Source of the DNA: Gymnopus androsaceus JB14 | Lineage: Eukaryota; Basidiomycota; Agaricomycetes; Agaricales; Omphalotaceae | Reading direction: 5' to 3' | DNA: 64,000 nt | Assembly: GCA_009733575.1 (NCBI GenBank) | Contig: ML769452.1 | Coordinates: 124,001-188,000 of the forward strand | Part shown: one piece after another, positions 35,575 to 47,777 of the stretch | Layout of the letters: every line of letters starts with the position of its first letter | Position numbering within the stretch: the first letter of the stretch is position 1 | Position numbers and translations under genes: made by a program | Notes under the pieces: generated by a model | Database searches by the model: none | What the model saw: the letters and a program-made list of their open reading frames with translations, nothing else | Told to the model about the DNA's origin: nothing

Positions 35575-36785
35575 ATGAAAAGGTCGGCAGAGGAAGAACG
35601 TCAACAAGACGAAACGAAAAGGCAGAAATTGGACGAGGAGAAGGAGAGAAAACTTCTTGATACCCCAGAAGTCAAGAAGGCAATCGGCCAATTGGGCAAC
35701 ACATCGGAGGTGACAAAGGTGATTTTAAACCTTTTGAAGAACCCTCCGTCGATAAAGGATTCAAAGGCATGCAAAGTTTTATTGTGGTGCAAACAGATAC
35801 TTAAATCGGTGTAGACAAACCTTACCAGCATCAAAGATGTTGGAGATCTTGGTGCCGCTGGTTTCAAGTGGGCTGGCGCTCTCAAGCTCAAGGAAACACA
35901 AACCAGTGACTGGTCCACAAAGTGTGGAATCTCACACTGGAGTCAGGAAAATTTGATCAAGGATCTAGAAGAGCTTAAGAATACCTTCAGCGTCAGAGTA
36001 AGTGTCAACACGCTGTACTGGTATTACTAACGGTGACGACTCTATTGTAGTTGGAGGCTGGGTGTAGGATCTTTATCGACGCGCTGCTTCGACGGTTGGC
36101 ATCGATCGTCTACAGCTCAAGACGCTACCTGCTAGTCGGCGTCGAACTGATGGTAGAAACTGGAGAGAGGTCTGGTGATAGCCAGTTCTCTGGTTACATC
36201 GATTACGGCGTCACTTGCATCAACGGCAACCCAAGCTCACGTCAATATGGTTTCAGTCATATATCATTGGTTCAGTTACTGATTTTGAAGCTCGCAGGGA
36301 ATGTTATTGTAAGACAACTATATAACTTGCAAGTCATCAAAGCATTGCCAGGGAGTGTACTGGCATTTATCCCAGCAGATGGTAAACGGGCAGAGACGCT
36401 GCAAGATGGCATGGCACAGAATGTCGCTGAATGCGTCGCTGCAGCTCAGAACCTTGGGTACGTACAGTATGACTCCGCATCTTGCAACTTGAGTTATGTT
36501 TGCTTACTCTAAAGTTTTTTGTTACTTAGGTGCGACACTATGCGTGGTTTTGTCACCGATGGCAAGACATGATCTTCACCTATGTCGATGTCAACGCTTG
36601 TACCTATTCATTTAGCAACAACATAAACATCAAGGAAAATCTGGACGCAATTTTGAATGTGCTCGCGGAGTGGGCGGTAAGTTGATTGCTTATTGTCCAG
36701 CGGTGAACAGACTACTGATAGTTCCCAGACTAACCCTCCCAGCTTCATTGAACACGACAAATTCCTGGACTTCGCTCCTATTTAA
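35575..36785 (+). pseudogene. Agaricomycete-expanded hypothetical protein (MKRSAEEE... family) with nonsense codon
   Basis: Starts at 35575 with a charged nuclear-localisation-like segment (MKRSAEEERQQDETKRQKL). An in-frame TAG at 35812-35814 follows KQILKSV; beyond it the frame continues (DLGAAGFKWAGALKLKETQT, TSDWSTKCGISHW). Further exons run from 36051 (LEAGCRIFIDALLRRLASI), through VRQLYNLQVIKALPGSVLAF, then RWQDMIFTYVD, to the last exon NPPSFIEHDKFLDF ending 36785. Introns at 35998-36050, about 36460-36530 and 36676-36728. I recognise it only as a repeated Agaricomycete family, often near crinkler-like genes; function unknown. Two truncated relatives lie nearby. Confidence 0.6.
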
Positions 36786-36954
36786 ATACTTCTCCGCGTA
36801 ATTCTAGCATAATTTCGTTCCTTCTTTTTCACTCTCTCAATGTACTTTTTACAACATGATGTCAGAAAATAAATTTTTACATACCCCTTGCCCTAGAGGT
36901 TGAAACCCGCTTTCAAACGCACTCAGCCTCGTCTAATTCCATTGAGAAATGAGC

Positions 36955-37210
36955 GAGTTATTGGAGATCTTGATGCCGCTGGTTTCAAGTTGGTTAGCTC
37001 AAGGAAACACGAACCAGTGACTGGTCCACAAAGTGTGGAATCTCGCACTGGAGTCAGGACAGGATCTAGAAGAGCTTAAGAATATCTTTAGCGTCAGAGT
37101 GAGTGTCAAGGGGTTGTACTGGTAATACTACTTAGTATGTTGTAGTTGTAGGCTGGGTGTGGGATCTTTATCGATGCGTTGCCTCGACGGTCGTCTGCAG
37201 GGGCAATTTT
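36955..37210 (+). pseudogene. Truncated copy of the 35575-36785 gene (middle part)
   Basis: Matches about 35838-36110 of the full copy, including the exon/intron boundary (GCGTCAGAGT...TTGTAG) and AGGCTGGGTGT(A/G)GGATCTTTATCGA. Internal deletions (for example after GGTTTCAAGT and after GTCAGGA) remove the reading frame. Ends at about TCGTCTGCAG. Confidence 0.7.
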
Positions 37211-37668
37211 CGAGATTATGGCATTGCTATAACTACTGTATTTAAGTGCAAGTAATAATATTAGTAGTCTTTGTAGTAAAAAAGTATTGCGTCGTAACAG
37301 ATAGTCCAGCAAATCGTGTCAAGTCGTATGGAACCTAGACGTCAAGGCCGTCAGTTTGTGCAAACAGAAAAAACAAACAAGACTAGACAGACAAACAAGA
37401 AGCCCACTGAACCAAGGCCTAGATGTCAAGGTTGTGAGTTGTCAGTGCAAAAGGATGAGACAGAAGAAAGAGACGAACCTAACAGCGATCCAATGGTCAA
37501 AGCACCCATCCATCACAACCAATAGATAACGGAGCATCAAGAAACAGCAAGTCACAGAAGCAAAGGAGAGTGGAGATGGAGGAAGAAGTTGCAGAAGCAA
37601 ACGAAGCAATAGACATCAAGGTCATTAATTATAAGTACGAAAGGATGAGACGGAAGAAATAGATGAAC
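37211..37668. other. Intergenic region, no gene seen
   Basis: Contains a loose direct repeat: CTAGA(C/T)GTCAAGG(C/T)... occurs near 37335, 37420 and as ACATCAAGG near 37613, with AAAAGGATGAGACAGAAGAAA / GAAAGGATGAGACGGAAGAAA at about 37449 and 37639. No gene supported. Confidence 0.4.
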
Positions 37669-39495
37669 CTAGTTGAAGTCCGCATAGAGGTTGGCATTGG
37701 GGAACTTGGCCTTGATGATGGGCCAGAGCCAGAACATCGGCGTGGCATAAATGGTATCTGACGACTCCGTCTTTCCAGACCTGCCAGTAAGGAGGCCACC
37801 GAATTCACCAGTGCCGGAGGCGATCATCGACCCGGAGTCTCCGCCCTTGGAGAACGCGCCTGAGTCGTTATTGTATGGGAGGATTGCCCATTCGATTGAG
37901 TCCCGGTGAGTCTGATTGGTAAAGTACTCGCGTACATAGGAGAAGAATCCAGTGGCACGACCAATTGTGGTGAGAGAGGTAAGGCCGCGCTTGATGACGT
38001 AGAGGCAGTTTTCACCGTTGTGGTCCTTGATTTCAGGATGGCGTATGCGATCCTCGGCAAGGATGCCCCTGAGCTCGAAGAGGCGTTCGGCTGGGTACTT
38101 GAAGCCAGACTGTGTGTCCGTGCGAGGATACATCTTGTCTACGAACTTGGCAGCCTCAATCTCCGTCCCTAAATAAAAACAGTTAGATCAGACACCTTGA
38201 GTGAAAAAGATTAATACACACCCAAGTCGATAACGTTCCCCTTAAAGTTGGGCAAAAACCTGGCCTTATCAAGCTTGACGACACAAACATCCTTGGTGAA
38301 GCCATGCGGAGCGGTACCGACAGTGATAGCAGGCGACCAGACAACATGACCGATTACACGCTGGCTCTGCTCACCGAAGTCCTTCTTCGTCTGGTCGTAA
38401 AGCTCCTTAAGCTCGTTGATTGCGTCGGTCGTCTCCTTCAGCAGCTCCCGAGTCTTCGTCAGTCGTCAGCGCCTTCTTCGCCTTCTTAGCGCCAGGGGTA
38501 TTGCCTACCGCCCTCCCCTCCAACCTCCCGATTGACTTCTCATGGATCTCCGCCGTAGTGCCAAGGTTTCCGATCTGGATCTGGACAGACTTGAGGTAGT
38601 CGAACCACTTGTTACCCATGAGGAGGACTTCCTTACGAGGCCCACTGGGGTTGTAGGTGTAATCAGAATTGTCCTCATCTGCCGGGAAGAGTACATGGCG
38701 GGCCGTAACACCGTAGAGGTCGTTGCCATGCTTGAAGTAGAAGCCCATAGTGCCCTGGATGTGGGGCGCCTTCGCGGCAGCAATAGGAACTCCAAGCGCA
38801 GTAGTGAGAGGATCAATGACATGCCTGGTTGCGTCCAGGTCTGAGGCAGGTTCATAGAGCTCTGCACCAGCTGAGCGTCTGAACACAGATTCCCGGAATT
38901 CAACTTCGACGGTTGTAATGCCCTCGTTTTTGAGGAGTTCGAGTATGGCATTGGCTGAGTTAAACGCATCCTCACCGGCGAGACTATCAGGAAGAACACC
39001 AACCCAGATAACAACGGGACTGACAGCAAAAGGTGTTTGTTGGTCCAGGACCGTGCAGAAACGGACGAGGTCAATGGTCGAAAAGCGGACTTGCTGCTGT
39101 TCGAGAAGGTCACGAAACCTTGGGACCGACGTCCTCCCACTTGTCGCCAAGCTTGTGGTCATAGACTGGATAGAGGTACTTTAAGCGACGATATGCCTCT
39201 GGTCCCTTGGGCATGATGAAGGGTTCCTTTGACGTGCGGTAGACCAGCTTGGGAGGGGAACGGGAGATCCCCGCATAATAGAAGGTGGCCTCGACCTTGG
39301 AGATAACGCTGGGAGGGGAGACGCTCGAGCCGTATTTGTAGAGACTGAGGTCGGTCAAGTCCATGTCGGTGGGGGAGAGAGTAGTGCTCTGGCTGTTCTG
39401 CTTGGCTAGGGCAATACACTCTTGGAGGAATGCCGAAGAAACCACTGGACGAGTATAACTGATGCTGGAGTAGTTCCAGTATCGAGCGGGTCACT
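37669..39495 (-). pseudogene. Trypsin-like fold protein (TARHV...GDSGS), Agaricomycete family, with two frameshifts
   Basis: Minus-strand gene. An acceptor TTTTATAG near 39491 suggests a first exon upstream; its start was not resolved. The N-terminal region (DMDLTDLSLYKYGSSV, GPEAYRRLKYLYPVYDHKLG) is followed by VRFSTIDLVRFCTV and RESVFRRSAGAELYEP. Protease-like motifs: TARHVLFPAD (catalytic His) and FSKGGDSGSMIASG (catalytic Ser, near 37835). A predicted helical insert separates them. One intron lies at about 38168-38221. Breaks: an extra base in 39115-39117, and a 7-bp tandem duplication TCGTCAG/TCGTCAG at 38456-38469. The second is not a run-length change, so it looks like real mutation. 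Substrate and role unknown. Confidence 0.62.
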
Positions 39496-39839
39496 ATAAA
39501 AGGATAGTAGAACGTTAAAGAACAACAGTCTGGGCGCTTGTCCGAACGAGGTCACAGCCACCTCCCGCTTTGGGCCGTCGCCATAATGTCATAGGCATTA
39601 GCACCGAGCCACCAACGACGTTGCTCAGTACTCAGTTGTGAGCTTGTCTCCACCTTCCATGAATGCCCCGAAGACGAAGATGCTAGTGCCGCATTGGGTT
39701 ACTCCTCGGCTCAGCCGGCGCTCAGATCTTGGACCAAGCCGTGTAATATACTGTACTTCCTTCGCGAGCACTGGCAGGCTCACATGCGAATGCATGTTAA
39801 TACATTCGGATACGAAGCAAAACCTCTTTTAGGAGTCCG

Positions 39840-40240
39840 TCCCCAACCTCGTCATGAAAAGCTTGGCAGAGGAAGAACGTCGACAAGACAAAGCAAAAAG
39901 GCAGAAATTGGACGAAGAAAAAATCTTGATAACCCAAAAGTCAAGAAGGCAATTTGGGCAACACCTCGCTGGCAACAAAGGTAGTTTCAAAGAACCCTCC
40001 GTCGATAAAGGATTCATCTTAACAGCATCAAAGATGTTGGAGGTCTTGGTGCTGATTTGCAAGTTGGCTGGCACAATGTACTTTTTGCATCGCATCTCTT
40101 ATTGGACTCGCAATTTATATACTCGAGGGTTTACGTTTCAAGTTAGTTTTGAGGGAGTTGGAAGGGAAGGGGAAGGAGAAGTAAAAAGGAAAGTAAAAGT
40201 TGTACTACGATTCCGCAAGAAGTAAAAAACGCAAGGGCCC
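39840..40240 (+). pseudogene. Chimeric fragment: N-terminus of MKRSAEEE family plus homoaconitase 3' tail
   Basis: 39818-40075 matches 35545-35870 (CCTCTTTTAGG...ATGAAAAG, GAGGAAGAACGTC, CAGAAATTGGACGA, GATGTTGGAG) with many small deletions. 40125-40230 matches the last coding bases and 3' flank of homoaconitase, about 35275-35365 (GGAGTTGGAAGGGAAGGGGAAG, then TACGATTCCGCAA). In the intact locus these parts lie in the opposite order, so this is a rearranged duplicate. Confidence 0.65.
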
Positions 40241-40523
40241 TATTTGTACGACTGATACTAGTTCCTCTACCTAGAAGTGTCGTCGCTCATAGTCTACTGG
40301 TTGTATCATGTCCGCAAATTGTACTTCTTATGGAAGTGAGTTCTTTTTTCTTATCAAGAGTATTGAATACCTCTCTCACGCCTAGACCCAGTGATATGTC
40401 TGAAAGATGATGGTACACTTGAGAACGAACTTCTTTGTGTGAAGAGGCTAGGTGTCTTCTCACCCTATCTCAAACTCCGATAAAAAGATACATATCGACC
40501 TACATCCTCTCGTACCTTTCACT

Positions 40524-41527
40524 ATGGCCTCAAGCTCTATACATGATCTGGAGAAGGCATTCATTCAAGATAATGCGATTTCAGACCCTCCAGATCAGCG
40601 CTCTCCCGTTCAACTCACTTCACAACAGTACGAACGACTCTTGCGATCACCTACTTACAGACCTCTGGCGAAGAATCTTGGCAATCCTTCTCCGCTCGGA
40701 ATCATTACATTCATTCTGGTACAGGCTCCAACTGCATTTATCCAGATGGGATGGGGAAAGACTACTGTAGCAGCGAATACTGTCCTTTTCGGGCCATATT
40801 ATATGCTTGGTGGGCTAGGCCTTATTATAGCGGGTGTGATGGAATGGGTAAGCTCAGATGTACTGGTGAATTGGCTGTGTGCTAACGACCCCCAGGTCGT
40901 AGGGAATACGTTCCCTTCGGTCGTGTATATAACATTCGGCGGAAACTGGTAATGTCACTTTGCTTGCTCCATGTATAGCTCTCTCTCAGTCGGTTTGTTT
41001 CAAGGCTTTCGCTTGGGGCCCTCTTAGACCCAGCCCATGAAATTGCATCGACATTTCCTGGGGGTACCAGTTCACCCGACTACAACAAAGCACTGATGTT
41101 TTACTTTGCATTCTGGACTTTTTGACAAGCGTCTACTTTTTGACGAGCTTGAGGACAAACGTCGCATCGGCGGTGAGTCCCTGGTAGAGTTCCTTCTCAG
41201 TGTGATTTTTAACCTGGTACCTTTTAGGCAGTATTTTTCAATATCAGTCTCGCTAATGGCCTCAACGCTGCAGCTTATGGAGAGCTAGGAAATGGAAACA
41301 CGCCTCTCGCAAATGCTCTCTGTAAGCTTCCTTGGTCCTCTTTGGCTTTTAATACTTAACTGTTTTGTCGCTCGTAGCCAAAGCTGGAGGTGCATTCGAG
41401 TTTGTGGTTGTCTGCGTCTCGGGATATCACTTTGTGGCACTGATGTTCGAATCTGTCGATATGCCATTTCAAATTACCGGTGGGCGACTTGTCAAATGTT
41501 TTCACCAAAAAAACGAAGTTGTCCTGA
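40524..41527 (+). pseudogene. GPR1/FUN34/YaaH-family transporter, copy 2, with two frameshifts
   Basis: Paralogue of the 30929 gene with the same exon plan: 40524-40847, 40896-40948, 41005-41172, 41228-41320, 41378-41527. Signature LGNPSPLGIITFILVQAPTAF; ITFGGNW at the second junction is intact here. At 41115-41121 a T run is one base short within FAFWTF, producing a stop. At 41467-41473 one extra base moves the last 20 codons out of frame; in the other frame they match copy 1 (DLSNVFTKKTKLS). Predicted acetate-type transporter, apparently disabled unless the run-length changes are errors. Confidence 0.78.
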
Positions 41528-41860
41528 ACGAGCGAAAAATAAGTTGACCAGGCAGGAAACAGAGGCGTAGCGCAATAGCTTATTCTCAAGCCTCATTCTT
41601 CAGGAGCTTGTCGTGTACCTCTATCTTCCGGTGTTCATAAATATAGTGCATGTTTATCGTTACGTTTACTTCCCTTCGGCTGCAATTGTGGCGCTTCTCA
41701 ACAAGCGCCCGCACTCGTGAGGTCATGTATTTCTCTTTCCTCCCCACATCCACGCGACTCCAACGCGACCTCATAATGTTATGTTCAAGTTCACGGAAAT
41801 GTCACCATTCTTTCTCCCTGCCATCGTCACCGTCTTACTGTACTGAGCCATTTGGTCAAT

Positions 41861-43821
41861 ATGGGACCGCTCGCTCAAATCTTCACTCTCACTGCTGTAC
41901 TGCAATGGACGCGATTATGTGGAGTGAACGCGTATTGGCTGATGGCTTCAAGTGAGTTCAATAGATGTTTCTGTGGGATAGTATTTGCATCCTTAACATG
42001 GACCAGATAATATCCTCACAACTCAAAGAATGGATCCAGTAGTCAATCCAGGAGAAGTTTCGACTCATGTTCATGCGGGCTAGTGCTGCACTACGCAAAT
42101 GTTGTACCTCAAGCTGACTTTACGAACGTTACATAGTATTGGGTGGAAGCGGATTCGCTTTGGAAGTCAACACGTCGATCTTACAGCAAAGCAAGTGTAC
42201 ATCGATTCCAATCCAGGAGGACAAGAGCAACTATTGGTTTCCGGTAAGCTCATTGCGTTAACATAGGACATCGCTGTTGAATGTTATACCAGCTTTTGTA
42301 TTTCAGTAAGTATTAATCTCGCTACGAGGTGAAGCAACAGTTGACAAGATGAACAGAGCGAACAATGGGTCTTTCACTAGCGTGAGCGGAAACGCCGTAA
42401 TGTATGAGTCGTAAATTGAAGTCCAATTTGCATTGGCAGTAATCTTCTCTTTTTTTTTGCAGATGTATGCTTCTTCTCAACCCTGCTCAAAGGCTCGGTG
42501 CTCATTTGGTGCAGATTACCTTTTTAGTGATACCGTAAATACTACCGCTTTCCCGAACGATGTACGTTCGCCATTCAACCTAACCTACACCGTGAAGCTG
42601 AGCTGACAATTTTACATCAGTTTCGCATGCTTTCTGGTTCGTCTTCTCAGTAGTACACGCGCAAGTTTTTCACACTGTAATCCATAGGAGACACAACACT
42701 TCGAACTCTGAACGCGTCAAGCTTCGCACAACAAGCCATCACTTTTCTTTGTCTCCAATTCAGCGGACCTTCCAATCGATATAACGAGCTGCCTGTGGGT
42801 GTGAGTTGCCCTGCAGGCATTCGTTCTCAGATCGTAAGTGTTCATATTCATTTTTGAATGAGACCATTTACTGACTGTTAGAAAGAATTTTCCAAGCTGT
42901 TGGGATGGCAAGGTATATTGCTCGGATGGTCATAATAAGAACCTACAGTACTCACGCTCACTTCCATAAGAACCTTGACTCTGAGGACCACAGGTCTCAT
43001 GTAGCTTTCTTGTCTACAGGACCTGATAATGGAACTTGTAATGACCCTCGGTATCCGGTTACATTCCCCCGAATCTTCATGGAGGTAAGCGTGTACTAGA
43101 GTATACAGTATATAAATGTCTGGGGCGAACTGTTTCTTCATTTCTAGGTGTGGTGGACCACCCAAGACTTTGAGAGCCAACGAGACCAGGCCATGACACC
43201 CAGTCAGCCATTTGTGTGAGAGGACTATTCTCTAAGTCTTTGGTGAGCGGTGGCTCATATTATTTATCTAAGATTCGCAAATGGGGACCCAACAGGGTAT
43301 GGTTATCACGCAGGTCTGCTTGTAATTTATATCATCTGTAAAACCTCCAATAACGTGCTTGACACTAGACTTCGCTATGGGCTGGGAGGATGGTGTTCTC
43401 CAGAAAGCGATATCCGGTTGCACCTGCAACCCCTTCGGCGACCCTACCTGCTGCGTTGACGCCGGGATTTTCACTTTCAATCCAGAGCGCGCAATGCTAC
43501 GTATCTGACACTGTAGACGAAACTGTTCTAGGAAATTTGTCTACTCTGCCAGGCGCTAATCCTGTCCAAGCTCCGTGTTACGAAAACTATGTCGCGAACT
43601 ATACCCCTGCAATTTTGGCTCCGATATACACATATACTGCGACGACTGGTACGACCCCGCTTCCAACTGGGACCATCGCTACTTCAGCTACTACAACTCA
43701 GGTTGCTCAGACGGCAGCGGGGACCTGCATTCGCAAAGGAGCGGCCGTACGGAGCTGGGATGTATCGATAAGTCTTTGTGCGGCTGTTGTATTGGCAAAC
43801 TTGATCTGGTTATTCGTTTAA
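41861..43821 (+). pseudogene. DUF1996 secreted protein with hydrophobic C-terminus, one frameshift
   Basis: Starts at 41861 with a signal-peptide-like leader (MGPLAQIFTLTAVLQWTRL). Family blocks follow over about ten exons: TQRMDPVVNPGEVSTHVHA, VLGGSGFALEVNT, DKSNYWFP, FPNDFRMLSGD, SSFAQQAITFLCLQF, NRYNELPVGVSCP, SHVAFLSTGPDNGTC, FPRIFMEVWWTTQDFES, FANGDPTGYGYHADF, GCTCNPFGDPTCCVDAG. After FNPE the frame breaks at 43484-43494 and resumes with AQCYVSDTVDETVLGNL. The tail is Thr-rich then hydrophobic (AAVVLANLIWLFV), suggesting GPI or membrane attachment. The junction after VHA (42078/42079) would need a GC donor. Function of DUF1996 unknown. Confidence 0.75.
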
Positions 43822-44269
43822 TAATGGATTTTGACGTATTTATGATAAATATACCCTATGGAGTGTAGTTTTACAGCAGCCATATAGGAGAATATACCTA
43901 TGAATCGTTTATTCTGAACACACCGAAAAATACACTCTACGCTTCTCATCCGAATCGAAGAATTATAATTTTTGACTTCGACCTTCGAACTGCTCGCGCG
44001 ACATTATTGTATAGAAAGCACGTAGAATTAAAGAGACACCCTTCCACTCGTTGGGTTCGGTGGTGCAACGAGAGTCGGAAGTGGCGCGAGATCAGCTTCC
44101 GGGTCAATACGACCTATTGCAAGGAGTGAAAGAGCTGAGAGAGCCGTATTAATATCTAGACAAAAGATGTTTGCAATTGGAGCAGTCGCGAGTAAAAATG
44201 CGGAACGTCCTGCGTATTAATGCAGCCTGGCTATACTGTACATAATAATGAATGCAGAAGAGTGTGTTC
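43822..44269. other. Convergent 3' intergenic region
   Basis: No gene. About 44205-44269 (GTCCTGCGTATTAATGCAGCC, ACTGTACATAATAATGAATGCAGA) is repeated at 51120-51183 beyond the stop of the second NADAR gene, so the 3' flank was duplicated with it. Confidence 0.5.
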
Positions 44270-45601
44270 CTAGTCACCACGGATCAGGGTTCTCAACCTT
44301 TCTAAAGCTTTTCCCAGCTCGTTTCTTCCTTTACCATCAGAACCAATACCCCAGAAAGAGTCCTTGTCGGAATCCTGGGGTGATTAAAGTTAGCAGCACT
44401 TCCATACAATGATCAAGGCCAGTCACTCGCTCACCTCGATAAGCTCCGCATTTCCAGTATCCAAGAGCTCTTTCATGAGATCAGAGTGTTGAGTGAACTT
44501 GTGATAGATCGTTTCGTCCATCTGTTGACCATTCACATTGGGCGACGTCACGGTTCGTTGGACTGCAGACATACCTTTGCAATGTTGACCTTCAACCAAT
44601 CTGACCTGACATGCGGCTGGTACCGACGTGCTTCTTGGAAGGCTGCACTAGGTCGCTCGCCACAGGTACGAATGTGCTCTGCGATGTCAGGTCGGTGCCC
44701 TTGGAACTGCAAAGACACTTGAGGTCAGTTAATGCGTTCTCCATGTCATGTCTGGGCATACCTTGAACGATTGAAACAAATGCTCGCTAGTGGGATACCT
44801 CTTTCCATTATAGATCACCGGGTGAGCTGAAAAGTTTGTAAACCCATAATAGGGCTTAGTTTTGTGGTAAAAGAGAATCCGACGACGTGCGGGTACGCCA
44901 GCTTTGGGCGTCGTAATGGCCTTTGCCATGGAAGTATGAGTTTTCCAAACCGTAGGCGAATTGGGTGGTGTCATAGGATTCATGGACATGCGTTTTACAG
45001 CAGCGGTAGCAGTGGTGGCGGCCATGTCACCAGGTCTAATACTGGTTCGGCGACTTTGGTATCGAGAGGAGGTACCCGCACTGCTTGAAGAAGAGGGAGT
45101 GAACGCAGTGCTGGGAGGGCGGCGATGTGGAGCAGGACTAAGACCGGAGAGATCTTGGGCAGAACGAGAACGGTTTGAATTTCCCTGCGGGAAATGATGC
45201 CTCTCTGAGAGAGACTTACTTCGCAGTACTGTGGTATAGCACCGATCGTCTTCGGCTTGGATCTCTTTACCACCCGGTGAGATATCGGCAATATTCAGGA
45301 TATGCTGCGTCTCCCACTGCTCAGGTGGCACATCTGTGGTGACGAAAACCGTACGGCGACGGCGTTCCTCCAGCTCTATACGGTATTCTCTGGGCGGTTC
45401 ACCTGGAGAAGCAGGAGGAGAGGTTGTGGTGCTCGAACTATTCGAGCTATTCGAGCTACCTCCGGAATGCTTGTAAGGCGTAGCTCGAGTAATGATGATA
45501 GAAGGCATGCTAGACATGAGTCTGGCGTATGAGCTCGATAAATCGAAGTGATTTTCAAAAGACAATTTTTGACGGCGGATGGAAGGATGCTGCGAGAACA
45601 A
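44270..45601 (-). CDS. NADAR-domain protein 1 (YbiA/DUF1768-like)
   Basis: NADAR domains act on NAD/ADP-ribose-type N-glycosidic bonds; E. coli YbiA acts on riboflavin intermediates and some bacterial NADARs remove ADP-ribose from guanine. Four or more exons; start 45601 (an in-frame Met near 45517 is possible), stop 44270-44272. The first 180 residues are low-complexity Ser/Thr/Pro/Arg and probably disordered. The C-terminal domain carries FYHKTKPYYGFTNFSAHPV, YPTSEHLFQSFK, HIRTCGERPSAAFQEAR and SFWGIGSDGKGRNELGKAL. Introns at about 44710-44762, 44523-44580 and 44375-44434. No signal peptide, so cytosolic or nuclear. The neighbouring divergent gene encodes an ADP-ribosyltransferase. Confidence 0.85.
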
Positions 45602-47777
45602 GGAAAGGAAAGGTTGCAGCAGCTGCTGCTACTGAAGATATAAGTGTACTTGGCGCCTTACACGGTGATTCGACTCATTCCGAGCAGTGAAACAGCCACG
45701 AATCGAGGAAAGCAGCACCCTGCCGCATGGTACCAGGGAGTTATAAGGCAGTTATAGCTTGCACTCTCCGCATGTTTGATATGTTAAAGATCGATGGGAC
45801 TCCTGAGCTGGAAGAGGAAAGCTGTAAGATGAAGCGTGAAAGTCTTATGAAAGAAGAAGGCAGACACTAAATTAGCGCCAGTTAGCGCCGGTCCCGCCTT
45901 TTCCTTTTCCTTTTGCTCTGATCAGCCTCACCATCGCAAAACTTTGCGCTTTTAAGCGAAAAGTCCTCCGAAAAGGACATGCTTCAAATTTGATCGCAGA
46001 ACCTTGTATCTTCAAGCAGTTTCATCCTGCGCGATACAGTACCTTGCCGCGTCTGCTCGGATCGATCTGCATGCTCAGAACTACATAAACGCGAGTCGTG
46101 TTAATGTTGTCTCATAGACGCCGCACAGTATCCAATCTCTACGCGAAAAGAACGATAAAGCATTTAAAATCTGAGGTGCGTATATCTACTTCGTGATCAT
46201 CGACGAATCCAGACTCAATCAGTGATAATTGCCTTCACAAAAGATCTGCACGGATGCTTCATTTGGAATCTTCCGACCTGAAATATACCCAAGGTGTGTT
46301 TACATAGCCTTCCGAGCCCCTGGCTTCCGACACGATGATATTTACGCGTCTGTAGTCAAAAAGCTATTCTGAAGGGCTGGCGTCATCCAAATAAACCGTA
46401 CAGTATTTGAGATACTTTACTCTAATGAGTCTTAAATCATATACGAATCACAAGTGAGTTGGTATTTTTTTTCATGGGGCTTTACATTCAGAATGTTAAC
46501 TCGCATCGCGCACGAGCATCGGACTTGTGATCTTTACAACGAAGAACGGGATGCTCGTTGTGTTGTATCATCAGAGAATCCTTGATATTGGGGAATGCAG
46601 CAAGTCTCTGTGAAGGTAACCTATATTTAATTCGTATCCTACCACTTGTTAACAGGGAACGCACATTCGTTTGAAAGGTGCATACCTATGTCGTTTGCAC
46701 TGTTTCTTCTACGTGTCATCTGCTCAGATTCGGCATTGGGATCTGTACAACGGCTTGTTCACCCAGTAGGCACATTGCTTCTCCGTTTAACAGTTGCTGA
46801 CTCTTGTACTAAGAAGCAGATGACTACCATTCTATCGGACGATCAAGTCAACAGTATCCTAGCTCAAAATCCAGGTCTCCCAGGACTCTGCGTGTGCTCC
46901 TGCTCAATCAGGCGTGATGGGCAGACCTCACAATCGTGCTACTGAACTAGCCACGGTCATCACATATTCTCTGGTCGAAAGGATCTGCTAATCGATTTGT
47001 ATCCAGGTGCTAAGTCTTCCCGGACTCAATCTCAACTCGAGGAGACCTTAGTTTATCGCAACGATACCATTTTCCCGGCGTATCTAGTCGTGTATGAATA
47101 TGAATACCCCATTGGCGCAAAAAAAGCAGGTTTTCTGCGAAACTCACGCATCCAGAGATCAACGACTCGAAAGCGTTGCTCGAGCGTTGTCACGAAACAC
47201 CGGCTGGCTGTTCAAGCCATTGCTTGCGAGCATTCTATTTTATCCTTGAATAACTACCTTTATCCATTTTAATATTGCACGCATTTGTTCAGCCTTCTAG
47301 CTGTGTCAGACTACGATCGTACTCGCTGTTCTCAATGGACGCGCGTTACTGCATACCTACCGGAATTTGAACTTTACTGCCTTGGGGTTACTAGGCTTGA
47401 TTCATTGCCAGGATAATCTCAGTCAGTCTACGACTTGAGTCTTACTTTCGACAGGTGGTACAGACCCGTTAGGACGTAAATTTTAAGCTGCCGACGATTG
47501 ACCCCATAATGAAAGATTATGGTGAAACAATACGCTGCTCGTATGCCATGCCTTTTTCGCGTGTTCCGATTGTATACGATCGTTGACCTTGCATTCAGGT
47601 TCCCCATGTAGCCCTGCCTTTCCCTGGCTCAACGCGTTTAACGAGTGTTTAATCTATACTCAGATTTAAATACCCTTCACATTCGACTTTGCACTCCAAC
47701 CGACTATCTGTTCGAACTTTCTCAACCTCATCCAGGCTATCAGGTATAACCAGGCATAGTTCATAACACGACAATCA
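45602..47777. repeat. Divergent spacer between NADAR 1 and the ADP-ribosyltransferase gene
   Basis: About 2.2 kb, no gene supported. 45915-46830 is homologous to 53440-53840 in the same orientation (blocks CTCACCATCGCAAAAC, TGCACGGAT, CAAGGTGTGTTTACATA, TCTAATGAGTCTTAAAT, ACAGATGACTAC). About 46200-46400 is also present inverted at 55090-55345. 47660-47777, the promoter of the transferase gene, is repeated inverted at 52906-53010 (CAACCGACTATCTGTTC, CAACCTCATCCAGGCTATCAGG). Confidence 0.6.

Noticed and set aside
46646..47272. Possible small genes upstream of the transferase
   Set aside because: The left part is shared with a noncoding spacer copy in which the frames are not kept, and no domains or splice sites link them.
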